Shown: positions 1 to 9,411, numbered from the stretch's first letter. The stretch: DNA of 64,000 bases from Silvibacterium dinghuense (GCF_004123295.1 NZ_SDMK01000002.1:1012784-1076783), one strand, 5' to 3'. Translations and numbers: made by a program. Notes: a model not told the origin generated them from the sequence alone.

Positions 1-39
1 CTCCTGCTTTCACACTATCTGTATTGCGTGCAGCCACGG

Positions 40-663
40 TTACGATCCGGTGACTTCCCCTTTCAGCCCCAGAGCTTCGGCATTCGCCTGCATGGCTTTG
101 AGGCAGAAGGCAATGTGTTCATCGAGCGGTACGCCCAACTCCTCCGCTCCCAGGTACACGTCTTCGCGATGGACACCGCGGGCAAAGGCCTTGTCCTTCA
201 GCTTCTTCTTCACCCCCGCAACATCCACATCAAAGATCGACTTTGTAGGTTTTACCAAAGCGCAGGCAGTCAAAAAGCCGGAAAGCTCATCACATGCAAA
301 GAGAGCTTGATCGAGATGCGTCACCCGCGGCACACCAGAATAGGTCGCGTGGCCAAGGATGGCGGTCCGAATCTCTTCCGGCCAGCCTTGTTCTACAAGC
401 ACGCGATTGCCGGCAAAGGGATGCTCTTCGAGTGAAGGATGCCGTTCGTAGTCGAAGTCATGCAACAACCCGGTGATGGCGTAGCGCTCTATGAGGGCCT
501 CACGCTCAGGACTACTCAGCCCTCGTACTTCGGCCTCCCGCTCACCATAGGCACGCAGGCAGGTTTCGACACCGAGCGCATGCTTCCGCAGGCTGGCGGA
601 CTGCGTCCATTCCGTCAACAACTCCCAGGCTCGACTCCTCGAATATCCATTTGCGATTGTCAT
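40..663 (-). CDS. HD-domain phosphohydrolase-like protein
   Basis: A 207-residue HD-superfamily protein. The metal-binding pattern is visible: His28, the doublet His68-Asp69 in LLHDFDYERHP, His105 and Asp125 in ACDELSGF. This matches the compact HDIG/YqeK-like type that hydrolyses phosphate esters or nucleotides, but the substrate cannot be read from the sequence. It has no signal peptide or membrane segment, so it is probably cytosolic. The ATG start follows an AT-rich stretch with only a weak GGA. It is transcribed divergently from the XRE regulator, about 190 bases away. The domain call is firm and the function open. Confidence 0.85.
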   Translation of the reverse strand: MTIANGYSRSRAWELLTEWTQSASLRKHALGVETCLRAYGEREAEVRGLSSPEREALIERYAITGLLHDFDYERHPSLEEHPFAGNRVLVEQGWPEEIRTAILGHATYSGVPRVTHLDQALFACDELSGFLTACALVKPTKSIFDVDVAGVKKKLKDKAFARGVHREDVYLGAEELGVPLDEHIAFCLKAMQANAEALGLKGEVTGS

Positions 664-856
664 TTACTATTCCATTTAAGTTTTCTTATTTGGTTTTCTC
701 CGGGTTTCTTCCGGTTTTCTTTGGTTGAATCACAGTTTTCACTTGACAATGAAGATACCTCGAATGCATCCTCATGACAGTTGCCGCGGAAGTGCCGATA
801 GACCCAGCAGTTCCACGGCTTCAAGAGAAGCCCGCTCTGGCTCTCTGCTACAACAT

Positions 857-1399
857 ATGGCAACTACCTTAGCTACCGTCGAGGCGCGTGAGGTACTACG
901 TTGCGAGCATTGCAGTCTCGTGCAGTTCCGCACCGCGAACTCGCTCTGCCGCCGCTGCCACAAGCCTTTAGAGGTTGACGAACCCGAGCCGCAAACGCCG
1001 CATCTGGTTGTCGCTTCCGCATCCACCCATCAACAGGACGACATCGATGTAGCCCGCGCCGTACGCGAGATTCGTCAATCCCGCGGTATGAGCCAGCGTC
1101 AGCTTGCAGGCCGCATGCAGGTTCCTCGCACCTACATCTCGAAGATCGAAAACGGCAAGGCCATGCCTACGCTCTCCTCGCTCGAGCGCCTTGCACTCGC
1201 GCTTCAGGTGGACGTCTGTGCCCTGCTCCGTGATGCCCGCAGCCGCCGCCAGGCTGAGACCAACGCCATCTTTGCCGATCCGTTCCTGGCCGAGATTGCG
1301 TCGCTCATGCCTCGCATCGATGCTTTCCAGAAATCCATGTTCCTGAACCAGGTGCGTGAGATGGCCTCGGGTCGTCGCCGTACCCAGGCCGCCAGCTAA
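857..1399 (+). CDS. XRE-family transcriptional regulator with N-terminal zinc ribbon
   Basis: I place the start at the ATG at 857 (180 residues), because the in-frame extension back to 725 is low-complexity and lacks family features. Residues 16-34 carry two CxxC pairs (C16/C19 and C31/C34), a small zinc ribbon. A Cro/C1-type helix-turn-helix follows at about residues 60-115, with the typical RGMSQRQLAGRM and YISKIENGKAMPTLSSLERL segments. The C-terminal 60 residues resemble no domain I know. It probably binds DNA as a dimer. The target is unknown; the divergent HD gene is the nearest candidate. Confidence 0.85.
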   Translation: MATTLATVEAREVLRCEHCSLVQFRTANSLCRRCHKPLEVDEPEPQTPHLVVASASTHQQDDIDVARAVREIRQSRGMSQRQLAGRMQVPRTYISKIENGKAMPTLSSLERLALALQVDVCALLRDARSRRQAETNAIFADPFLAEIASLMPRIDAFQKSMFLNQVREMASGRRRTQAAS

Positions 1400-1414
1400 C
1401 CTTCACTTGTTTCC

Positions 1415-1443
1415 CGCAGCGCTGCGCAACCGGCGCCGCTGCG
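1415..1443. other. Short GC hairpin between regulator and flavin reductase-like gene
   Basis: Seven-base arms CGCAGCG (1415-1421) and CGCTGCG (1437-1443) flank a 15-base loop just after the XRE stop codon. The T content downstream is modest, so it may be a weak terminator or merely an mRNA hairpin. Confidence 0.35.
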
Positions 1444-1474
1444 TCTGTCTGTAGTTTTGTCAGGAGTATCTGTC

Positions 1475-2086
1475 TTGCGTCGATTTGACCCCGCCGACCA
1501 CCCGAGCGCCGATATCTACAAGCTCATGACCGGGGCCATTGTGCCGCGTCCTATCGCCTTCGTCTCGACCGTGGACGCCGAAGGCATCGCCAATCTTGCG
1601 CCGTTCAGCTATTTCACAGCCTGCAGCTCGAATCCGCCCGTGGTGTGTTTCTGCACCACTGTGCGCATCGGTGCGCACCCATATAAGGACACGCTCAGCA
1701 ACGTTCGTGCTACCGGCGAGTTCGTAGTCAATATCGTCTCCGAAGAGTTCGCTGAGAAGATGAATGCGACCTCGGCCGAGGTCGCCCCGGAGATCGATGA
1801 GTTTGAACTCTCCGGGTTAACACCGATTCCAAGCGAACTGGTGCGCCCGCCTCGTGTTGCCGAGAGCCACGTCCACATGGAGTGCCGTCTCCGCCAGGAG
1901 CTCATCATCAGCGATCAGCCGAACGGCGGCATCCTGGTCTTTGGTGACGTGCTCCGCTTCCACGTGGATGAGGCCGTGCTCGACGGCAATAAGATCGACC
2001 CGGGCCTGCTGCGTGCCATCGGCCGCATGGGCGGCCCCACCTACATCCGTACCCGCGATCGCTTCGATATGGCGCGGCCGAAATAA
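1475..2086 (+). CDS. Flavin reductase-like, FMN-binding split-barrel protein
   Basis: A 203-residue protein of the flavin reductase-like domain family. It has the characteristic opening YKLMTGAIVPRPIAFVST, then NLAPFSYFTACSSNPP and the HPYKDTLSN segment typical of FMN-binding split barrels. Members bind FMN and reduce flavin or act as small NAD(P)H oxidoreductases. I chose the TTG at 1475 because GGAG at 1463-1466 sits eight bases upstream; a second TTG at 1457 is in frame but has no ribosome-binding site. It is probably cytosolic. The electron acceptor is not inferable. Confidence 0.85.
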   Translation: MRRFDPADHPSADIYKLMTGAIVPRPIAFVSTVDAEGIANLAPFSYFTACSSNPPVVCFCTTVRIGAHPYKDTLSNVRATGEFVVNIVSEEFAEKMNATSAEVAPEIDEFELSGLTPIPSELVRPPRVAESHVHMECRLRQELIISDQPNGGILVFGDVLRFHVDEAVLDGNKIDPGLLRAIGRMGGPTYIRTRDRFDMARPK

Positions 2087-2300
2087 TAAAGTCGGAAGCA
2101 GTACCTGAGCATGTCCCTCACCGCAGCTTGATCCGCCTGCGATATCATTACCCTGCGCGTAGCCGCGTGCTACGGTCAGGCATGCGGGGGGAACAAGCCT
2201 CCCGCATCCTTCCTTCCCCCGTTATCATGGAGATTGGAACGTAACCGCGCCGATGCGGAGCTCTTTCGCTCCGGCCGCCAATACGAGATAGAGGTTCTGG
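2087..2300 (+). other. Structured leader between flavin reductase-like gene and uppS
   Basis: About 214 bases without a gene. Two hairpins are visible: arms ATGCGGG (2182-2188) and CCCGCAT (2201-2207), followed by a pyrimidine-rich tract, and GGAGC (2257-2261) with GCTCC (2268-2272). The first could end transcription from the upstream gene. I recognise no riboswitch class here. Confidence 0.35.
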
Positions 2301-3137
<837 letters not shown>

Positions 3138-3157
3138 TCGATACAGCCATCCAAAAA

Positions 3158-3189
3158 GCAAAGGCCGGAGATCACTCTCCGGCCTTTGC
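3158..3189. terminator. Bidirectional rho-independent terminator
   Basis: A 12-base perfect stem, GCAAAGGCCGGA (3158-3169) with TCCGGCCTTTGC (3178-3189), and an 8-base loop. It lies between the convergent uppS and VWFA genes and has A-rich sequence on one side and T-rich sequence on the other. Confidence 0.85.
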
Positions 3190-3229
3190 CTGTCTTTGAT
3201 AAAGACCTTAAACAGCTACTTTAATAACT

Positions 3230-4174
3230 TCACTCAACTGGCGGCAAAAGCACGCGATCTGCGGCTGTCAGCTTTGTGCTCGGAGCTTCCAGCTTTACCT
3301 TGAGAGACCCCACTTCGGGCTTGGTGTTCTTGGCTGGAGCCAGGAAGTTCAGCTCGTACTGGTTCTCGAGCCTCCGCTCCAGGTCTGCGAAGAACGGGCT
3401 AAACGAGACCGGATTGCCGAAGCCCTGGTAGTAGTAGTAACCGCCCGTTGCATCGGTCACCAGCGACATGAGGTTCTGCCCCGTATTTGTCCCCGCGAAG
3501 GTGCGGCTGGCAAAGCCGGCATCGTGCCAGAAAATACCGTGGATCACCACTCCTGCCTTCACCGCGTCACTGATGGCAGTCTGCAGGTACGGGTCATCCG
3601 GGTCGAAGCGCGGATTGTATGGATCAAAGCCATCCGTAATCACCACGGCTTCCCTGCGCGTGTCGCGATCCGTAGAGGGCCAGTTCTTCGCCAGGTCGGA
3701 GATGCAGAAGTAGGGGCTGGCGCTCGAACCGACCATGCCGCCAGGCAGGTGGAGGCCCTTCAATGCTGCCGCCTTGTCCGCGGTAAACGGGGTAGCAAAC
3801 ACCGCCCGGCCATTCTGCATGTATGAGATGGCTACCTTGGTGGTGGGAGGCAGGCTCTGCACAAACTTCTGGATGTCGTCCAACTGACGTCCCAGGCTGT
3901 TGCGGGCTCCGCCGTCGATGAGCACTGCGAGTTCGAGGGCCGCGCGGTCGCCGCGCAGCGGCGTTACATTGCTGATCTGTGCGGTCTTGCCATTCACCTG
4001 CACCTTGAAGTCCTTCGCTTCGAGCGCAGGCTGACTCTCCGCGTTTTTGCTCAAGACCGTAACCACGGACTGAGACTGGACCGCCCCACTCTGTGCCAGC
4101 GCCACCGATCCCAGCCCGCATACACTCAGGGTGGACACACAAAGCGCGGTCGTAACTGCTTCACGCATCTTCAT
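3230..4174 (-). CDS. Secreted VWFA-related domain protein
   Basis: A 314-residue protein from ATG 4174, where AGGAGC precedes the start by about seven bases. Residues 1-27 form a signal peptide ending ALAQS. The rest matches the VWFA-related family common in Acidobacteriota, with the central fold from LAVLIDGGARNSLGRQLDDI through VVITDGFDPYNP. The metal-ion-dependent adhesion site is degenerate: the usual DxSxS appears as DGGAR, so metal-dependent ligand binding is doubtful, although the later TDGFD is present. It is likely periplasmic or secreted. It sits on the opposite strand between uppS and cdsA, splitting a normally compact cluster. Confidence 0.8.
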   Translation of the reverse strand: MKMREAVTTALCVSTLSVCGLGSVALAQSGAVQSQSVVTVLSKNAESQPALEAKDFKVQVNGKTAQISNVTPLRGDRAALELAVLIDGGARNSLGRQLDDIQKFVQSLPPTTKVAISYMQNGRAVFATPFTADKAAALKGLHLPGGMVGSSASPYFCISDLAKNWPSTDRDTRREAVVITDGFDPYNPRFDPDDPYLQTAISDAVKAGVVIHGIFWHDAGFASRTFAGTNTGQNLMSLVTDATGGYYYYQGFGNPVSFSPFFADLERRLENQYELNFLAPAKNTKPEVGSLKVKLEAPSTKLTAADRVLLPPVE

Positions 4175-4353
4175 TCTCTTGCTCCTCGGCCGCCTCGAAC
4201 TACAGGCTCGCCATCGCTTCGGCACTTCTGTCAGCGATCTTCTCTGAAGTAAACACTATTCCAGAACATCTGTTGCTTGGACGCAGCGACACATCTGAAA
4301 GACCCGACGTTGCAAGGCCCTCCAGCGCTTGCCCGTGTATCCTCAACTTCAGC

Positions 4354-5178
4354 ATGAAACGTGTTCTCACCGCTGCGGTCCTGATTCCGCTTGTCCTGCT
4401 GCTGATCTTCAAGGCCCCTTTCTGGCTGATTACCCCGGTCGTCGCCGTAGTCGCCGAACTGGCCCTCTGGGAGTACCTTACCCTCGCCGACGGCTTCGGT
4501 GCCAAGACACCGCGCATCGCCGCGATGATCGCCGTGGGACTGGTCTTCCTGTGCGTCTTCTACCGGCCGGAGCTGCTGGCCCAGCTTCTCGGCGCCATCG
4601 CGCTTGCGCTGCTCACGCTGAGCGCCTTCCGCTCGCCACTCCATCGCGCCTTGCCGGATACGGCCTTCTCCGTTTTCGGCGTGCTCTATACCGGCCTCTC
4701 GCTGGCGACCATCCCGCTGATCAGCGCGCAGGAAAACGGTCCGTCGCTGCTGCTCTTCCTCTTCTTTGTGGTCTGGACCGGCGACATCGCCGCGCTTTAC
4801 GTCGGCCGCTCGCTGGGCAAGCATAAGCTCGCTCCAGCCATCAGCCCGGGCAAGACGTGGGAGGGCTCCATCGCTTCGATAGCGGGCTCTGTCCTCATCG
4901 GCGTCGGGCTTGTCTACCTCGCGCAGGCGCTCAACGCCCGGAATCTTACCTTCCTTTCGTATCCCGGTTCGATCTTCCGCTGGATCTTTCTTGCCATCCT
5001 TCTCAATGTGGCCGCACAGGTCGGCGACCTGATCGAGTCAGCGATCAAGCGGGGGGCTGGAGTCAAGGACTCCGGAACCCTGCTGCCTGGCCACGGAGGC
5101 ATCCTCGACCGCATCGATGCGCTGCTGCTTGCCGCTCCTGTGCTGTGGTACGCTCTATTAGCGCAGCAGACCTTTTAA
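4354..5178 (+). CDS. cdsA: Phosphatidate cytidylyltransferase
   Basis: A 274-residue multi-pass membrane enzyme that makes CDP-diacylglycerol from CTP and phosphatidic acid, the branch point of phospholipid synthesis. The family signature is intact: SPGKTWEGSIASIAGS at about residues 165-180 and GDLIESAIKRGAGVKDSG with LLPGHGGILDRIDALL near the C-terminus, which carries the catalytic Asp and Lys residues. I chose ATG 4354 because it leads straight into the first hydrophobic helix; an earlier in-frame ATG at 4273 adds a charged stretch outside the family. dxr follows after 37 bases. Confidence 0.95.
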   Translation: MKRVLTAAVLIPLVLLLIFKAPFWLITPVVAVVAELALWEYLTLADGFGAKTPRIAAMIAVGLVFLCVFYRPELLAQLLGAIALALLTLSAFRSPLHRALPDTAFSVFGVLYTGLSLATIPLISAQENGPSLLLFLFFVVWTGDIAALYVGRSLGKHKLAPAISPGKTWEGSIASIAGSVLIGVGLVYLAQALNARNLTFLSYPGSIFRWIFLAILLNVAAQVGDLIESAIKRGAGVKDSGTLLPGHGGILDRIDALLLAAPVLWYALLAQQTF

Positions 5179-5215
5179 TGCCGCACAAGCCTTTTGATTT
5201 GATGGACTTAACACG

Positions 5216-6403
5216 TTGAAACGGATCGCCATCCTCGGTTCCACCGGCTCGATCGGGCAAAGCACCCTCAGCATCATCGAATCCTTCCCTGACCGCTACG
5301 CGGTGGCTTCGCTCGCCGCGGGTCAGAATGTAGAAGAGGCTTTCCGCCAGGCCGTTCACTGGCGTCCGGCTGTCCTTTCGATGGCCACGGCCGAACCGGC
5401 TGATCAGCTTTCAAAACGGCTGCGGGAAGCCGGTGTGACCGGTGTCGAAGTGGTCCACGGAAGCGAAGGCACTGTCCGGGTCGCAACCCTGCCCGAGGCT
5501 GATTTCGTCGTCTCGGCCATCGTCGGCGTCGCGGGGCTCGAGGCCACGTATGCTGCGGTCCTCGCCGGTAAGCCCATCGGGCTCGCTAATAAGGAAGCCA
5601 TGGTCGCCGCAGGAGAAATCCTGACCGCCGCCGCGCGCGAAAAGAACGTTCCCCTGCTGCCCATCGACTCCGAACACAATGCTGTGCACCAGTGCATGCG
5701 CGCCGGTGAGCGCGGCGAGATCAAGCGAATCTGGCTTACCGCTTCGGGCGGTCCCTTCCGCAACAAGCCTCTGGCAGAGTTCGAAAGCATCACCGTGGAG
5801 CAGGCGCTCAAGCATCCGACCTGGGTGATGGGACGGCGCATCACCATCGATTCGGCAACGCTGCTCAACAAAGGCCTCGAGATTATCGAAGCCTGCCGCC
5901 TCTTCGACATGCCCCCGTCGCAGGTCAAGGTTACGGTGCATCCGGAATCGACCGTGCATTCGCTCGTCGAGTATGTGGATGGCAGCATCCTTGCCCAGAT
6001 TTCAGTCACGGATATGCGGCTGCCGATTCTTTATGCCATGGCTTATCCGGAACGTCCGGTTTCCGACCTGACTTTCGACATGACGGCACTCTCCCAGCTC
6101 AACTTCCAGCCGCCTGATTTTGAACGGTTTCCCTGCCTCAGGCTGGCCTACGAAGCAGCCGAAGCCGGCGGCGCGCACACGATTGCTCTCAATGCGGCGG
6201 ACGAAATCGCGGTGGCGGCCTTCCTCGAAAGAGCCATCCCCTTTACGGCCATCCCGCGTACAATTGAAGCAGTATTAGAAGAAACCCCCGAGACCCATCC
6301 GACCACGATCGCCGAAGTGCTGGCCCTGGACGCTGAGGCCCGCGAGGCTGCACGGCGCATCGTTGCCACGGCTGGCCGGACATCTGCCCCTATCGGCGCC
6401 TGA
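5216..6403 (+). CDS. dxr: 1-deoxy-D-xylulose 5-phosphate reductoisomerase
   Basis: A 395-residue cytosolic enzyme of the non-mevalonate isoprenoid pathway, converting DXP to 2-C-methylerythritol 4-phosphate with NADPH. The N-terminus is the dinucleotide-binding loop GSTGSIGQSTL. The metal and substrate site is visible in LPIDSEHNAVHQC, ASGGPFRNK, MGRRITIDSATLLNKGLE and HPESTVHSLVEY. Length is normal. The start is TTG at 5216, directly before KRIAILGSTG. Its pathway supplies the isoprenoid units used by uppS. Confidence 0.96.
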   Translation: MKRIAILGSTGSIGQSTLSIIESFPDRYAVASLAAGQNVEEAFRQAVHWRPAVLSMATAEPADQLSKRLREAGVTGVEVVHGSEGTVRVATLPEADFVVSAIVGVAGLEATYAAVLAGKPIGLANKEAMVAAGEILTAAAREKNVPLLPIDSEHNAVHQCMRAGERGEIKRIWLTASGGPFRNKPLAEFESITVEQALKHPTWVMGRRITIDSATLLNKGLEIIEACRLFDMPPSQVKVTVHPESTVHSLVEYVDGSILAQISVTDMRLPILYAMAYPERPVSDLTFDMTALSQLNFQPPDFERFPCLRLAYEAAEAGGAHTIALNAADEIAVAAFLERAIPFTAIPRTIEAVLEETPETHPTTIAEVLALDAEAREAARRIVATAGRTSAPIGA

Positions 6404-6488
6404 ACGACTCCGGTCCTGCTCTTCCGGAATCCGGCGCTGTCCCCATCGGCAGACGGGTGATCCGCATACGTAGGAATCTGACAAATCT

Positions 6489-7862
6489 ATGTCCTTTGCG
6501 TTGACCGCCATTGTTTCCATGCTCATCGTGCTCGGCATCATGGTGCTGGTGCACGAATTCGGCCATTTTGCCGTGGCCAAGTTCTTCGGCGTCCGAGTCG
6601 AAGTTTTCTCTATCGGTTTCGGCAAGCGCCTCTTCGGCTTCCGCCGCGGTGATACCGACTACCGCCTCAGCCTGCTGCCCCTCGGCGGTTATGTGAAGAT
6701 GGCCGGCGAGACCCCGGGGGAAGCCCGGACCGGCGATCCCGACGAATTTGCTTCCCATCCCCGCTGGCAGCGTGTGCTCATCGGCCTGGCCGGCCCGGTA
6801 GCGAACTTCATCCTCGCTTTCGTGCTCATGACCGGGCTCTACATGATGCACAACGAGGTCGAGAATTACCTTTCCGGCCCCGCTGTTACCGACTTCATTC
6901 CGCAGGATTCTCCTGCCGGACGCGCCGGACTCCAGTCCGGCGACCGCATTGTCCGCTTCGACAAGGATCACAATCCCAGCTGGGAGCAGGTCCGCATGCG
7001 CGCCGCGCTCGACGTGAACTCGGCCGTGCCGGTCACCGTGGAGCGCACCGTGGATGGCCAAACGCAAACCTTTAATACTCAGCTCTATCTTGCTGATTCC
7101 ACGCATGGTGGAGATTTTGAGATCGAGTCCATCGGCCTGCTCCCGAAGGAGCAGAACAACCCCCTCGGTGTGCGCGATGTGATGCCCGGTAACCCCGCGG
7201 ACAAGGCGGGCCTGAAGGCCGGCGACGCGATCGCCTCGATCAATGGCCAGTCCGTGCACTCCGTTGCCGCGGTCATGGCTGTCCTGCAGCAGACGAATGG
7301 CAAACCCGCGGAACTTATCGTCGACCGCAAGGGACAGACACTCAACCTTTCGGCGCAACCCATCTGGGGCGACGACGGCACCGGCCGCATGGGATACCGG
7401 CTTGGCTTCCACCCTGCGCAGGCACCCTTCCACGTCGAGCAGCTGCCCATTTCAGCGGCCGTTCGCCAGTCCCTGATCTTCAATCGCGATAACTCCGGCT
7501 ACATCCTCGATGTGCTGAAGCGGCTGGTCACGCGGCACTCCAACATCCAGCAGCTGAGCGGCCCCATCGGTATCGCCCGTGAGACCGGCGAAGCTGTCAC
7601 CATGCCAGGCTGGCAGCCGCTCATCGCCTTGATGTCGCTTATCAGCCTGAACCTCGGCATCTTCAACCTGCTGCCGATCCCCATCCTCGACGGCGGCATG
7701 ATCCTGCTGCTTCTGATCGAAGGCACGCTGCGCCGCGACCTCAATCAGGATTTCAAGGAGCGGGTCTATCAGGTAGCCTTCGTAATGCTGATCCTTTTCG
7801 CCGCATTTGTGATGTTCAACGACGTGGCGAAGCTCAACATTCTTTCTAAGCTGAAGCCGTAA
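6489..7862 (+). CDS. rseP: RIP zinc metalloprotease RseP
   Basis: A 457-residue site-2 protease of the inner membrane. The zinc site HEFGH is at residues 22-26 in the first transmembrane helix, and the second conserved motif LLPIPILDGG lies near residue 400. Two PDZ domains occupy roughly residues 115-190 and 210-290 (TDFIPQDSPAGRAGLQSGDRI and VMPGNPADKAGLKAGDAI). Such enzymes cleave membrane-bound anti-sigma factors or leftover signal peptides. No sigma or anti-sigma pair lies in this window. It is the last gene of the uppS-cdsA-dxr-rseP set and is followed by a strong terminator. Confidence 0.95.
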   Translation: MSFALTAIVSMLIVLGIMVLVHEFGHFAVAKFFGVRVEVFSIGFGKRLFGFRRGDTDYRLSLLPLGGYVKMAGETPGEARTGDPDEFASHPRWQRVLIGLAGPVANFILAFVLMTGLYMMHNEVENYLSGPAVTDFIPQDSPAGRAGLQSGDRIVRFDKDHNPSWEQVRMRAALDVNSAVPVTVERTVDGQTQTFNTQLYLADSTHGGDFEIESIGLLPKEQNNPLGVRDVMPGNPADKAGLKAGDAIASINGQSVHSVAAVMAVLQQTNGKPAELIVDRKGQTLNLSAQPIWGDDGTGRMGYRLGFHPAQAPFHVEQLPISAAVRQSLIFNRDNSGYILDVLKRLVTRHSNIQQLSGPIGIARETGEAVTMPGWQPLIALMSLISLNLGIFNLLPIPILDGGMILLLLIEGTLRRDLNQDFKERVYQVAFVMLILFAAFVMFNDVAKLNILSKLKP

Positions 7863-7878
7863 GCTTCAGAAAATCAGC

Positions 7879-7912
7879 GCGAAGGGGCACAGCCTGCTGT
7901 GCCCCTTCGCGT
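7879..7912 (+). terminator. Rho-independent terminator after rseP
   Basis: A 15-base perfect stem (arms 7879-7893 and 7898-7912) with tetraloop CCTG, followed by TTT. It separates the envelope cluster from the GAF-domain gene. Confidence 0.9.
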
Positions 7913-7958
7913 TTCCCACGCATCGAACTTGCCGCATCCTCATCCAATCAACACTGCT

Positions 7959-8450
7959 ATGTCTGAGAACGTCTTTCCGCTGATCCTTGCCGAACTTAAG
8001 GCTTTTGCCTCAACTGCGCCCAGCCTCACGGCCGTGCAGGAATTTCTCGTCGAACTCATCCCCGCGCGCCTCTCCTATTACAACTGGACCGGCTTCTACA
8101 TGCTCGATCCTGAAGATGCAGAGACGCTCGTCCTCGGCCCCTTCCGCGGCGCGCCCACCGAGCACGTCCGGATTCCGGTCAGCCAAGGCATCTGCGGCGC
8201 TGCCGTTGCACAGGACCAGACCGTCATCATCGACGACGTGAATAGCGACCCACGCTACCTCGCCTGCTCGCTGGAAACGCGCTCGGAGATCGTCGTGCCT
8301 GTTCATGCCCACGGCAAGGTCATCGGGGAGATCGACATCGACAGCCACGATCTCGCCGCTTTCACCGCCGCCGACCGCGCGTTTCTTGAAGAATGCGCAA
8401 AGATTGTCGGCAGCTATGTCGAGCGCACCGGGATTTCATCCAAAGCCTGA
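7959..8450 (+). CDS. msrC: GAF-domain free methionine-(R)-sulfoxide reductase
   Basis: A 163-residue single GAF domain. The pattern WTGFYML, GICGAAVAQDQTVIIDDV and YLACSLETRSEIVVPV is typical of fRMsr, which reduces free L-methionine-R-sulfoxide in the cytosol using thioredoxin. Cys79 and Cys103 correspond to two of the family's three redox cysteines; the middle one is absent (the local sequence is AQDQT), as happens in other members. I chose ATG 7959 because the longer reading frame from 7899 begins inside the rseP terminator. A hairpin closes the gene on its downstream side. Confidence 0.88.
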   Translation: MSENVFPLILAELKAFASTAPSLTAVQEFLVELIPARLSYYNWTGFYMLDPEDAETLVLGPFRGAPTEHVRIPVSQGICGAAVAQDQTVIIDDVNSDPRYLACSLETRSEIVVPVHAHGKVIGEIDIDSHDLAAFTAADRAFLEECAKIVGSYVERTGISSKA

Positions 8451-8462
8451 CAGTAACCCATG

Positions 8463-8481
8463 CAAGCCCATACAGGGCTTG
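8463..8481. terminator. Hairpin between convergent genes
   Basis: Arms CAAGCCC (8463-8469) and GGGCTTG (8475-8481) with a 5-base loop lie between the convergent msrC and CHY zinc-finger genes. There is no T tract, so termination is likely but not certain. Confidence 0.45.
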
Positions 8482-8501
8482 AACGGGAAACATATGCAGC
8501 C

Positions 8502-8840
8502 TTACCCGATCGCCTCAAAATAAAACTGATAGTGATTGCGGCAGCCGGGATTGAAGCCGGCTCCGCAATCCGGGCAGGCATAGCCGCTGGCCATGTACGC
8601 GGCGATCGTCATCTCTGTTCCGCATACCCCGCACAGTACTGCTTTTGTTGCCCACTGATTGCGCGGCCATACTGCAAACGGATGCCCTGCCAGGGCTTCG
8701 TGGCAGTCCTTGCAGGCGTAGTACTCCCCGCAGCATGCCATGCGGATCGCGATCACATCCAGCGGAGAATGCCAGTGCGCACACCGGGTCTGCGCATCGA
8801 GGTCGAGCCCGTGAACCTTCGGCCGCTGTTCCATCTCCAC
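8502..8840 (-). CDS. CHY-type zinc-finger protein
   Basis: A 112-residue protein with the full CHY zinc-finger pattern: an initial C-x-H pair (TRCAHWHS), then MACCGEYYACKDCHEA, W..A.LCGVCG, and YACPDCGAGFNPGC..H. It closely resembles bacterial relatives of the Hot13/CHY domain, which bind several zinc ions. The role in bacteria is not established; redox or zinc-buffering functions have been considered. It is cytosolic, convergent with msrC and divergent from the thioesterase gene. Confidence 0.85.
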   Translation of the reverse strand: MEMEQRPKVHGLDLDAQTRCAHWHSPLDVIAIRMACCGEYYACKDCHEALAGHPFAVWPRNQWATKAVLCGVCGTEMTIAAYMASGYACPDCGAGFNPGCRNHYQFYFEAIG

Positions 8841-8873
8841 AGCCTAAACCAGCGCACTGATACCCTGAACGTT

Positions 8874-8894
8874 CTAGAGCCTAACAGGCTCTAG
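8874..8894. repeat. Perfect intergenic palindrome, first site of a shared 15-mer
   Basis: Nine-base arms CTAGAGCCT (8874-8882) and AGGCTCTAG (8886-8894) around AAC. It sits just before the ribosome-binding site AAAGGAG of the thioesterase gene. The reverse complement begins CTAGAGCCTGTTAGG, which recurs at 26364. Confidence 0.6.
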
Positions 8895-8908
8895 GCAAAG
8901 GAGTCCGC

Positions 8909-9340
8909 ATGGCATCACCCACTGCGCGCGCCACCGTTCGTGTGCGCTACGCCGAAACCGACCAGATGGGCGTCGTCTACCATGCCAACTACTTTGTCTG
9001 GTGCGAGATCGGCCGTGTCGAGTTCTTCCGCCAGCTCGGCCATGACTACAGGAGCATGGAACTCGAAGACGACTGCCATCTCCCGGTCGTCGAAGCCTCC
9101 TGCCGTTACCGCACCCCGGCCCGCTATGACGATGAGGTGGTCATCGAAACGCGCGTGAAGCTCCTCCGCGGCCCCATCGTCAAATTCGGCTACCGCCTTC
9201 TCCGTATCGGCGCCGAAAACGAAGTCATCCTCGCCGAGGCCGAGACCACCCATATCTGCGTCGACCGCAATATGCAGAAACGGAACCTGCCCAGCCGCTA
9301 TGCCGAAGCCATGCGTGAGACCATGACGGCACAGGAGTAA
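8909..9340 (+). CDS. YbgC-type acyl-CoA thioesterase
   Basis: A 143-residue hot-dog fold thioesterase. The catalytic Asp18 lies in the signature YAETDQMGVVYHANYFVWCEIGR, shared by YbgC/FadM relatives that hydrolyse acyl-CoA. Members of this group act on short-chain or hydroxybenzoyl-CoA esters and are often linked to envelope phospholipid metabolism. The ATG at 8909 has AAAGGAG nine bases upstream. It is cytosolic. The substrate is not determinable from sequence, and no tol-pal genes are adjacent. Confidence 0.88.
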   Translation: MASPTARATVRVRYAETDQMGVVYHANYFVWCEIGRVEFFRQLGHDYRSMELEDDCHLPVVEASCRYRTPARYDDEVVIETRVKLLRGPIVKFGYRLLRIGAENEVILAEAETTHICVDRNMQKRNLPSRYAEAMRETMTAQE

Positions 9341-9411
9341 TCGCACTCTCCGGGCTTTGTCGCGTTGTGGCGCGATCCGCACCGAAGGCGCCTTTCACCC
9401 CACGCGCTGTG

